Source: JAPOKJ01 sp031421635 (GTDB taxonomy: Bacteria; Pseudomonadota; Gammaproteobacteria; Burkholderiales; Burkholderiaceae_E). From it: a DNA stretch of 64,000 bases. Positions 16,983-24,580 of this stretch are shown piece by piece (position 1 is the first letter of the stretch; each line of letters opens with the position of its first letter). The DNA is taken from assembly GCA_031421635.1 (NCBI GenBank), contig JANOPA010000059.1, forward strand, positions 1 through 64,000, in the 5' to 3' direction. Made by a program: the position numbers and the translations under genes. Below the pieces are notes generated by a model. That model did no database searches. It had not been told where the DNA came from and saw only the letters and a list, made by a program, of their open reading frames with translations.

Positions 16983-17950
16983 CGCAAGCCACTCCGGCCG
17001 ACGCCGAGCAAGCTCAGCAAATAAACGCCACCCAGCAAGGCGGTGATTACGCCAACCGGCATTTCGCTAGGCCAGAATAAGATACGAGCCAGAAAATCGC
17101 TGAGCACAAGCAGCATGCCTCCAACAATGGCGCTGAGCGTCAGAAGCAATTTCAGGTTGTTGACCAAGACCTTTTTGAAAACCCCACGCACCATGTGGGC
17201 CGCGCCCAAGCCAACGAAGGCCAGCATGCCGCAATAGGTCACACTGGCTGCACTCAGCAGGGCGATCAAGGCCACGAGCGTCCAACGTATCGCCTCGACG
17301 GGCAGGCCCAGGCTACGTGCGGTGTTATCGCCCAGAGCCATGGCTTCCATTGGTTTCGCCAATCGAGTGCTCAACAAGAGACTCAGGGTGAGGGCGGGCA
17401 GCATCATTTTGCTGGCCTGCCAGTCCAGTAAGTGGGTCTGGCCGAGCATAAACAGTTGACTTACGCGTAAATGCTCAGGATGCTGGACGAGTAAGAGTGC
17501 CACCAGAGCGCTCAGAACAATCGAAATTACGAATCCGGCGAGCAGTAAGGCATCGCGCCCACGAGCCAAAGCCACCGTCAGCGCAACCGCTAATAATGCT
17601 CCGGCGAAAGCAAACTCCATGCGTACGGCTCCTAACAGCACCAGGGATACGGTGACCCCGAGGCCTGCACCGGAGGCGCTGCCGATCAAATAGGGATCAG
17701 CGAGAGGATTACGAAACAAGCTTTGAGCAATTGCCCCGCCGAGACCCAAGCAGGCACCTGCCGCCCATGCCCCAAAAATTCTTGGCAAGCGCACATCAAG
17801 CAGCATTGATTGCATCGCGGCAGACTCATTCTGGCTAAGTCGCACCATCGGCCACCACAGGTCAGCACTGGCGATCAGTGCCAATACCAGGCTGATTACC
17901 AGCAAAAACACAATCGCGGCGCTATCGCCTGGTGCTTTTGCCTTAACCAT
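16979..17950 (-). CDS. btuC: Vitamin B12 ABC importer, membrane permease (FecCD family)
   Basis: 323-residue permease with about ten membrane helices. FecCD landmarks are VRLPRIFGAWAAGACLGLGGAIAQSLFRNPLADPYLIGSASGAG (about 54-97), GDNTARSLGLP, and AFVGLGAAHMVRGVF near the coupling helix. I chose ATG at 17950 (MVKAKAPGDSAAIVF). An earlier TTG at 18004 would overlap btuF by 31 bases. The operon order is btuB-btuF-btuC-btuD, all leftward. Confidence 0.88.
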   Translation of the reverse strand: MVKAKAPGDSAAIVFLLVISLVLALIASADLWWPMVRLSQNESAAMQSMLLDVRLPRIFGAWAAGACLGLGGAIAQSLFRNPLADPYLIGSASGAGLGVTVSLVLLGAVRMEFAFAGALLAVALTVALARGRDALLLAGFVISIVLSALVALLLVQHPEHLRVSQLFMLGQTHLLDWQASKMMLPALTLSLLLSTRLAKPMEAMALGDNTARSLGLPVEAIRWTLVALIALLSAASVTYCGMLAFVGLGAAHMVRGVFKKVLVNNLKLLLTLSAIVGGMLLVLSDFLARILFWPSEMPVGVITALLGGVYLLSLLGVGRSGLR

Positions 17951-17973
17951 CGAGGCGCTTGAGGCCAACACGT

Positions 17974-18834
17974 TCAACGATCCCGCGTGTTTTTTTGCAG
18001 GCAAGCCGCCATCAAGGCGCTCGCCTCAGCGACTCTTGGGCCGGGCCGGACCAAGATGTTCAAGTGTTCTGGTGTCCACTGACAGAGGCGGCCTTGCTTG
18101 ATTGCGTGCAAGGTATTCCAACCAGGGCGTTGAGCAAGGCTTGGGCCACGATGCATTTGCATGATCACGTCGGGTTGCTGCGCCAAGACAAACTCAGGGG
18201 CAAGCTTGGGAAAGGCGCCAAGATCGCCTGCAATAATGTTTTGGGCACCCAATGCAGTCAGTAATTCGCCCAAATAGGAGTGCGGTCCAGCGCCATAAAG
18301 CGCTGAATCTACTTCGATATAGACCTTCGTCTTGCTACTTAATGCGAGGGCTTTAGCTTGCGCTTGAATGGCCAATTGTGTCGCCTCCCAAAGACTCGAA
18401 GCGCGCGCTGGTCGGGCTAGCTTTAGCTGACGCTCAATGTCGAGTAGCGCATGTCGAATATCCTGAAGATTGTCACTTCGCAGCTCCACGAGGTGATAGC
18501 CCAAGGCTTTGAGGCGCACGTTCAATCGCCCACCCGGATGGGTCAGGATCAAATCGGGTTTGAGCCGAATCACCGCTTCCAAGGAGGTCTCGTCCAAGGC
18601 GCCGAGCTTGGGGAGTTTTTGAATGGAGGCGGGCCAATCTGAATGTCGGTCTGTAGCCACCAGGAACTCGCAGGCGCCGAGTAGGCAGACGGCCTCGGTG
18701 AGCGCGGGCATCAAGCTGATAATGCGTTGCGGCGGCGGCCCGACAGCAAGTTGCACTCCCGACCTCACTTCTTGCGCGAGTAACGGTTGGACGACCGACA
18801 GCGACAAAAAGATGAGTGAGGCCAGGAGCTTCAT
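17974..18834 (-). CDS. btuF: Vitamin B12 periplasmic binding protein
   Basis: 286-residue cluster A-type solute-binding protein. A signal peptide (MKLLASLIFLSLSVVQPLLAQ) precedes PPQRIISLMPALTEAVCLLG and ATDRHSDWPASIQKLPKLG, typical of BtuF, then LKPDLILTHPGG and the long helix joining two lobes. It delivers cobalamin from the outer-membrane receptor to BtuCD. The 17-base gap to btuB indicates one transcript. Confidence in the substrate comes from riboswitch and receptor, since the fold alone also fits haem or siderophore binders. Confidence 0.88.
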   Translation of the reverse strand: MKLLASLIFLSLSVVQPLLAQEVRSGVQLAVGPPPQRIISLMPALTEAVCLLGACEFLVATDRHSDWPASIQKLPKLGALDETSLEAVIRLKPDLILTHPGGRLNVRLKALGYHLVELRSDNLQDIRHALLDIERQLKLARPARASSLWEATQLAIQAQAKALALSSKTKVYIEVDSALYGAGPHSYLGELLTALGAQNIIAGDLGAFPKLAPEFVLAQQPDVIMQMHRGPSLAQRPGWNTLHAIKQGRLCQWTPEHLNILVRPGPRVAEASALMAACLQKNTRDR

Positions 18835-18851
18835 ACGCCCGGGTCTTCGCT

Positions 18852-20795
18852 TTAGGGCTTAGGCTGATAATTCAGCGTTAAAAACACTTGCCTTCCGGCT
18901 TGGTTGTAGCCATAGGCGGTTTCATAAGTCTTGTTGCTCAGATTGTTCAGGTTTAAGCCCATAGACCAGTCCCGATTGATCGGCAGTCGAGCACGTACAT
19001 CGACTATGCCGTAACCGCCTAAGGGGGTGGTGTTAGCCGCGTCGTCATAGCGCTTGCCTGCGGCTCTGAGAGCACCGCCCATCTGCCATGCTCCGAAGTC
19101 GTAGTCCGCCGATAAGCGCAGATTCTGGCGGGCGCGGCGCGGCAGGAGATTGCCCTGCTGCGCGCCACCACTATCATTGGTGGGCTGAGTGAGATCCAGT
19201 GAGGCATTGACCGTCAAAGGCCCCGCGCGGTGTCGAAGTTGTGCGCTTAGACCTTGAATCTGTGCGGTCTCAAGATTGACCGGTGTAAATAAAGTCGGGT
19301 CGACAACGATCAAATCACGAATGGTTTGTTTAAACACGATCAGCTTAAGCTCACTCGGCGAGCTGATGCCCGTACCCGTGCCGTTTGCACCGCCCGAGCC
19401 TCCCATCCCAAGATTACCAGTGTAGCGCAGGCCAATCTCACGACTTATGGAACTTTCAGGTTTCAAGCCAGGGTTGCCGAAAAACGGGAAATACAAGTTG
19501 TTAAAGCTCGGTGCTGCAAAGCCGCTGGCGAGCGAGCCTTGAATGCGCCAGGAGGGGTTAAGGCGAAAGGCCAACCCGAGATTGCCCGTGCCTTTTCCGC
19601 CATACTGAGAGTTACGGTCTTGGCGCACGCTGGTTTGCCATTGCCAGTCACCGCGCTGCATGTTCCAACCCAACCAAGCGCTTTGAATGCTGCGTTGATC
19701 TGGCGTGAAATTGGGCGTGGCGAACAGATCGGTCAGGCTGACACTTTGCTGGAGGTTTTCCAAACCAAGGCTCCAGGTACCGATTGAGCTACTCAGGCGA
19801 TTCACCCAGGCGATTTGAGTCTGTTTAGTCGTGAACGTACTGATAAAGAAACTATTGAGCGCTTCCACAGTATCGCTCACATCTTTGCTTTGGCCGACAC
19901 TGAGTTTCGTCGCCCAGTTCGGGCTAAACCGTCCATCCAAAGCCAAGGAAAGGGTTTGCGCTTGCAATTTTGCAGCACCACTTTGCTTCGGATTGAGTGG
20001 GTCGAAGCCTTCATCAAACTCCGTACGCGCTTGCGCATTCATCGCCGAGAATCGCAAGGCCCAATCACGATTAAAACGATAGCCCAAATTCAAGCTGAGC
20101 GAGTTTTGACGAAAGCCATCCGCATCAGGGTGATAGGAGCCAAACGGTGGAAAGCCAATCGCGTTCGGATTCGTCGCCGAAAAGCCATTGCTGCGAGTGT
20201 GTTGCACTTGCAAGCTGTAGTCGAACGCCTCCTGACGACCCGCAAAGCCCGCGCCGATTTGCCCGAAGCCCTGTGAACCCAGGGTGAGTTGAGCGTTGGG
20301 TATAAAAGCTTTGCCCGAACCCTCACCGGTTTTAGTAAAGATTTGAATTACTCCGCCCAAGGCGTCGCTACCGTACAGGCTACTCATCGGCCCGCGCACA
20401 ATTTCGATGCGCTCAATCTGCCCAAGGGGGATATTCTCTAGTGCCGGGTTGCCCGCCGTGGCTGAGCCAAAGCGCATGCCATCGATGAGCACCAGTAGGT
20501 GGTTGGAGTTGGTGCCGCGTACAAATGCCGAGCTGGTTGCCCCTAGGCCACCACTCATCGAAATTTCGAGGCCCGCCTGTTGGGCGAGTAGCTCGGCGAG
20601 ATTGCGCGCCGGGTTGCGTTGAATTTCGGCGGGGCCAATGACGGTCACGTCGGCCACGGCTTGGTTGATCGGTAGGGAGTCGCGGGTCGCCGTGACTATC
20701 ATTTCAGGTTGCAAGGTGGCGTTCGATTGTGCCGCAAGTACGCCGCTGAACAGGCTAGTAGAGGCCGTCAGGCCAAGTAGGAAGAGGGGTTTCAT
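18852..20795 (-). CDS. btuB: TonB-dependent vitamin B12 outer-membrane receptor
   Basis: 647 residues from ATG 20795 (MKPLFLLGLTASTSLFSG), with signal peptide, TonB-box-like EMIVTATRD near residue 31 and a plug domain. The plug has NLAELLAQQAGLEISMSGG and LVLIDGMRFGSATAGNPALENIP, then RIEIVRGPMSSLYGSDALGGVIQIFTK. A 22-strand barrel follows, ending in a beta strand (RQVFLTLNYQPKP). Reading could continue upstream in frame to 20873, but that part is the riboswitch, so the later ATG is correct. It moves cobalamin across the outer membrane using TonB energy. A TonB-family gene is at 11.0 kb. Confidence 0.92.
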   Translation of the reverse strand: MKPLFLLGLTASTSLFSGVLAAQSNATLQPEMIVTATRDSLPINQAVADVTVIGPAEIQRNPARNLAELLAQQAGLEISMSGGLGATSSAFVRGTNSNHLLVLIDGMRFGSATAGNPALENIPLGQIERIEIVRGPMSSLYGSDALGGVIQIFTKTGEGSGKAFIPNAQLTLGSQGFGQIGAGFAGRQEAFDYSLQVQHTRSNGFSATNPNAIGFPPFGSYHPDADGFRQNSLSLNLGYRFNRDWALRFSAMNAQARTEFDEGFDPLNPKQSGAAKLQAQTLSLALDGRFSPNWATKLSVGQSKDVSDTVEALNSFFISTFTTKQTQIAWVNRLSSSIGTWSLGLENLQQSVSLTDLFATPNFTPDQRSIQSAWLGWNMQRGDWQWQTSVRQDRNSQYGGKGTGNLGLAFRLNPSWRIQGSLASGFAAPSFNNLYFPFFGNPGLKPESSISREIGLRYTGNLGMGGSGGANGTGTGISSPSELKLIVFKQTIRDLIVVDPTLFTPVNLETAQIQGLSAQLRHRAGPLTVNASLDLTQPTNDSGGAQQGNLLPRRARQNLRLSADYDFGAWQMGGALRAAGKRYDDAANTTPLGGYGIVDVRARLPINRDWSMGLNLNNLSNKTYETAYGYNQAGRQVFLTLNYQPKP

Positions 20796-20867
20796 AGGAT
20801 CCAGAATCAAAAGCGCCTGACCCGCTTCCCCGCAGGCCGTGGCGAAACAAGCGGATTGCTCCACTCG

Positions 20868-21056
20868 GTGCATTGGCCGGTATCCGGGCTGATGAACGAC
20901 CTTGATAAGCCTTCCCAGTCAGTGAACCGACCAGTGGCGTTGTCATCAAAGTGGAATCCTTTTAGCCTGGGCTCGTCACACGAGGTGAGGGGCCGTAGGT
21001 TCAGAGTCCGTTCATCGTACCGTTGCGGGGGCAGCGCTGATTAGCTTCCCGTTTAA
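20868..21056 (-). promoter_or_regulatory. Cobalamin riboswitch upstream of btuB
   Basis: On the minus strand the conserved cobalamin (AdoCbl class) elements appear in order. First comes a cgggaa block followed by gctgcccccgcaacggta (about 21049 down to 21019). Next is the B12 box gccactg with ctgggaaggc (about 20938 to 20909), and last is agcccggataccggcc (about 20891 to 20876). High cobalamin should switch off btuB-F-C-D. A possible expression-platform stem gcctg/caggc, followed by gctttt, lies just before the start codon (about 20842-20815). Confidence 0.93.
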
Positions 21057-21184
21057 CTCATCTCAAGGCAGAAAAAGCAAGCTTTCAGACCCAGGGACGG
21101 AGCACCAATAGCCCTATTCTATTTCATCGGTGATAATCCGCCCAGAATCAACGACATAGCGTGACCAGTAACACCCTCCAGAAA

Positions 21185-22675
21185 ATGAATGCCTCTTTCG
21201 AGCAACTCAGTCTTGAACCCCAAGCGCCTGCTGATCATGAGGCTGCTGGAGTCGCGCTCGCCCGGGTACAGGCCTTGCTGGTGGATCATCCGGTCCTGGC
21301 CGATTTGGCGGGTCGCGAAGACCTGCGCGATCAGGCGCTCCTCGGAGAGCTGATCGAGCAACTGGTTTTGACATACGACTTTGCAGATTTGCGGGAGGCG
21401 ATTGACCCCTTGCATCCGGCCGACGTGGCCTTCGTGCTGGAGGCTTTGCCACGCAATGAACGCTTGGTGGTCTTTGAGCTGATTAAGGCTTCGCTGGATG
21501 GCGATGTGCTCTTGCATCTTTCCGAGCCAGTACGCGAGAGTGTGATTGCCTCGATGGATACCGAGGAGCTGGTCGACGCGGTTGAAAGCCTGGATGCCGA
21601 CGAGATTGCCGATCTTGCCCCCGACCTCCCTCCCGAAGTCGTGGAAGAGGTCAGCGAGGGCTTGGACCCTGAAGAGCGCGAGCAGTTGCGCACCGCCATG
21701 TCCTACCCCAAGGAATCGGTGGGCGCGCGCATGGACTTTGATTTAGTCAAAGTACGTGAGGATTTGAGCCTCGAAGTGGTCTTACGTTATTTGCGTCGCT
21801 TCGATGCCTTGCCTGATCACACCGATAAAGTTTTCGTGGTGGATCGCGAGGACAACCTGCTGGGCACTTTGTCGCTTGACCGACTCCTGGTGAACGAGCC
21901 GGACGTCATGGTTGAAAACGTGATGGCCCGCGATGTCATGACGCTCAATGCTTTGGATGCGGCCAGTGAGGCGGCCAAAGCGTTTCAACGCTACGACCTG
22001 GTTTCTGCTCCGGTGGTTGCGCCGGGCGGGCGCTTGATCGGCCGTTTGACCATCGCCGCCGCGGTTGACGTGATTCAGGAAGAGGGCGATGCCGATATCT
22101 TGAATCAAGCAGGTTTGCGCGAAGACGAAGATTTGTTCGCGAGCGTGTGGGCCTCGGCCAAGAATCGCTGGCTGTGGTTGGGGCTGAATTTGTGTACGGC
22201 CTTTTTCGCCTCACGAGTGATTGGCGCGTTTGAAGGTACGATCAGCAAAGTGGTGGCCTTAGCCGCTCTCATGCCGATCGTCGCGGGTATTGCCGGAAAC
22301 TCAGGTAATCAAACCATGACCTTGGTCATTCGCTCGCTGGCCCTCGGGCAAACCAATGCCTCAAATGCGCGTCGTCTCATCATTAAGGAACTTGCCATTG
22401 CGGGCACGAATGGCGTGATGTGGGGAACCCTTGCTGGGTTGTTCGCCTGGTGGCTCTATAACGATACGCCGTTTGGAATGACGCTCGGCTTCACCATGAT
22501 GCTTGCGATGATCCTGAATCTACTTCTGAGCGCTGTTGTGGGTATGGTGGTGCCTCTGGCTTTACAACGCCTTGGGCGTGATCCAGCAATGGGCTCATCA
22601 GTGCTCCTAACGTTCAGCACCGACAGCATGGGGTTCTTCATCTTTTTAGGGTTAGCGACCCTTTTCTTCCGCTAA
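21185..22675 (+). CDS. mgtE: Magnesium transporter MgtE
   Basis: About 496 residues from ATG 21185; a GTG at 21161 would add eight residues and neither has a convincing ribosome-binding site. Domain order is the cytoplasmic MgtE-N superhelical domain (LREAIDPLHPADVAFVLEALP ... LDADEIADLAPDLPPEVVEEV), a CBS pair (about 190-300, with VFVVDREDNLLGTLSLDRLL), then five membrane helices. The pore motif PIVAGIAGNSGNQTMTLVIRSLALG is intact. MgtE is a Mg2+ channel gated by intracellular Mg2+ at the N and CBS domains. It is divergent from the B12 operon. Confidence 0.93.
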   Translation: MNASFEQLSLEPQAPADHEAAGVALARVQALLVDHPVLADLAGREDLRDQALLGELIEQLVLTYDFADLREAIDPLHPADVAFVLEALPRNERLVVFELIKASLDGDVLLHLSEPVRESVIASMDTEELVDAVESLDADEIADLAPDLPPEVVEEVSEGLDPEEREQLRTAMSYPKESVGARMDFDLVKVREDLSLEVVLRYLRRFDALPDHTDKVFVVDREDNLLGTLSLDRLLVNEPDVMVENVMARDVMTLNALDAASEAAKAFQRYDLVSAPVVAPGGRLIGRLTIAAAVDVIQEEGDADILNQAGLREDEDLFASVWASAKNRWLWLGLNLCTAFFASRVIGAFEGTISKVVALAALMPIVAGIAGNSGNQTMTLVIRSLALGQTNASNARRLIIKELAIAGTNGVMWGTLAGLFAWWLYNDTPFGMTLGFTMMLAMILNLLLSAVVGMVVPLALQRLGRDPAMGSSVLLTFSTDSMGFFIFLGLATLFFR

Positions 22676-22706
22676 ACTGCCCTTCGACTCGCGCGGGCTG
22701 ACGGCC

Positions 22707-22796
22707 TTAAACCCAGAACAAATAGAGCAGCATCAGAACAGCACTGAGGCTCATTAGACCAAGTACGACCCGTTCGATAATGAGTTCGTTTCCCAT
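22707..22796 (-). CDS. Possible 29-residue single-span membrane peptide
   Basis: An ATG at 22796 opens a 29-codon frame, MGNELIIERVVLGLMSLSAV followed by LMLLYLFWV and TAA. It is one membrane helix with a charged N-terminus, like many small bacterial membrane proteins. The ribosome-binding site is weak (agg 12 bases upstream). It fills the gap between the ends of mgtE and the DUF4148-like gene. It could be chance; conservation is needed to decide. Confidence 0.35.
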   Translation of the reverse strand: MGNELIIERVVLGLMSLSAVLMLLYLFWV

Positions 22797-22855
22797 GGTT
22801 TTATGAGCCTACAGTGTCCTTGCGTTGCTAGATTGTTTCACTCGAAAAAGGCTAT

Positions 22856-23125
22856 TTAGTAATTAAGTGCATGACTCTTCGGTGCCATGGCGAGCTCACT
22901 GCGTACTTCGGCACGGGTCTTAGCGCTACCTAGAGCAGTTTTTACGGTCAAGGTATCGATGTTCAATTGAACCGGACCTTTTTCAACCATGGTGGCCGCA
23001 GAGGAGCTCGAAGGTGTTGACTTGTACACCAGGGTATCGATATTCAGTTGTGCCGCTGACACAAGATTGGCACCGAGGCCAAGAGCAAGAGAAGCGGCGA
23101 TGGTGGCGAGTTTAGAAGTGTTCAT
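22856..23125 (-). CDS. Small secreted DUF4148-like protein with a repeated QLNIDTL motif
   Basis: 89 residues from ATG 23125 with agga upstream. The signal peptide MNTSKLATIAASLALGLG.. is predicted to be cut near residue 24-25. The mature part has the heptapeptide QLNIDTL twice (residues 26-32 and 53-59), each followed by a VYK or TVK. It ends with SAKTRAEVRSELAMA, the block typical of the betaproteobacterial DUF4148 family of small periplasmic proteins. Function unknown. An in-frame start at 23170 gives 15 extra residues before the signal peptide and is unlikely. Confidence 0.7.
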   Translation of the reverse strand: MNTSKLATIAASLALGLGANLVSAAQLNIDTLVYKSTPSSSSAATMVEKGPVQLNIDTLTVKTALGSAKTRAEVRSELAMAPKSHALNY

Positions 23126-23506
23126 GGTTGATTTCCTGGAGTAAAAAAGTGAACTTAACGGCTTTTGCACTCACGCAATTGCATGTGAGCTACATTGATT
23201 CAGTCATGTCGCGCACCGGGATCTTACTCACGATTCAAGATCGTGTTGAACTCGCTTTGATCTCGAACTGGTCACGCGGGTAAACCCTTAAATTCGCGCC
23301 GTCACTTACCCTTGTGTGCGCTCGATGATGCCTGAATTTGACGCCCGATCCTTTTTCGCTCAATCGGAGTTGTCCGCGCGAAAGTGTTGTTTTTTAACAG
23401 TTTCGGATAAAAGTCCGATCGAGCTTATTGCGAGATGGCCCTTCTCCTCTAAAATTCTTTCAATAACAAAAATTTAAGCTACTCAATTTATTAATCGGAG
23501 AACTCT
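23126..23506. other. Gene-free promoter region between the DUF4148-like gene and the porin
   Basis: 381 bases without a coding frame I can support. It must hold divergent promoters. A -10-like taaaat lies near 23449 before the porin. Two small inverted repeats are visible: cacgat/atcgtg (23229-23245) and tcgga/tccga (about 23404-23419). The last 50 bases before the porin are A/T-rich. Confidence 0.5.
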
Positions 23507-24580
23507 TTGAAATCAAAAGTCATTGCACTTGCCCTGGCAAGTTTCGCTGCATCCGCTGCGCATGCACAAACCGGCACAGTCTCGGTGTTCGGCGTTTTCG
23601 ACGCCGGTCTATTGTTTGCGCGTGCCGGCGGTCCTGGATCCGCGACTTTGGTGTCAACGGATGGAAACACCTCAAGTCGCTTTGGTTTTCGCGGCGTTGA
23701 GGACCTTGGGGGCGGTTTGAAAGCGAACTTTTGGTTAGAGGCCGCCTTCAATGGTGACACGGGTACCGGAGCCAACACGAGCACTAACAACAAAGATTCC
23801 GTGGGATCCGGCGGACTGACCTTCGGTCGGCGCTCGACGCTCGGTCTTGAAGGCGCATGGGGCGAAGTACGCCTAGGTCGCGACTATGTGCCCAGCTTTA
23901 CAAATTTGACGACGGCGATGCATCCCTTTGGCACGAACGGTGTAGGCAATGCGGGCCAGCTTTTCTATCCGGTGGCGGCGGGTGGAACAACCGTGCGCAC
24001 TAATGTCCGCGCTTCCAATTCAATTGGATACTTCACCCCAAATTTCGGCGGTTTTAGCGCTAACCTGATGTGGGCAACGGGTGAGCAGAAACAAGTTGCC
24101 GTGGGTGCTGCCACTGAAGACGGTGACTACGTGGGCGTTCGTTTGGCCTATGCCGGTGGTCCGTTCAGTATTGCTGGAGCGACCGGTAAGACAAAATATG
24201 CCACGGGCGATTTCACCCAAAGCAATTTGGGCGCGAACTACCAATTCGGTCCCGCCAAACTAATGTATCTCTGGGGACAAAACAAAGTTGGTGTCACCAA
24301 GACTACGATCAACATGATCGGCACCCAGTGGGCCGTTGGACCAGGTCAATTGCGTTTTGCTTACACGACCTTGAGCGCCCAAGGTGTTGCCAATGATGCG
24401 AATCAGTTCGCTATTGGCTATGTTTATGATTTGTCAAAACGCACGGCCCTCTACACTGCGTACTCCCAAGTCAATAACAAGGGAGTCGGGAAGAGCTTCT
24501 CCATAGGCGGAGGTTTTGCACCCACCGATGCCGGTGGTTCAAGCTCAGGGTTGGAGTTCGGTGTTCGTCACTTGTTCTAA
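23507..24580 (+). CDS. Gram-negative general porin (Burkholderiales type)
   Basis: A 357-residue 16-strand trimeric porin. It starts at TTG 23507, six bases after ggag; no ATG fits. The signal peptide MKSKVIALALASFAASAAHA is followed by QTGTVSVFGVFDAGLLF. Porin_4 landmarks are SRFGFRGVEDLGGGLKANFWLE, LTFGRRSTLGLEGAWGEVRLGRDYVP and the C-terminal LEFGVRHLF ending in Phe, needed for BAM insertion. It carries small hydrophilic solutes and may respond to osmotic or ion conditions, which the sequence does not reveal. Confidence 0.92.
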   Translation: MKSKVIALALASFAASAAHAQTGTVSVFGVFDAGLLFARAGGPGSATLVSTDGNTSSRFGFRGVEDLGGGLKANFWLEAAFNGDTGTGANTSTNNKDSVGSGGLTFGRRSTLGLEGAWGEVRLGRDYVPSFTNLTTAMHPFGTNGVGNAGQLFYPVAAGGTTVRTNVRASNSIGYFTPNFGGFSANLMWATGEQKQVAVGAATEDGDYVGVRLAYAGGPFSIAGATGKTKYATGDFTQSNLGANYQFGPAKLMYLWGQNKVGVTKTTINMIGTQWAVGPGQLRFAYTTLSAQGVANDANQFAIGYVYDLSKRTALYTAYSQVNNKGVGKSFSIGGGFAPTDAGGSSSGLEFGVRHLF

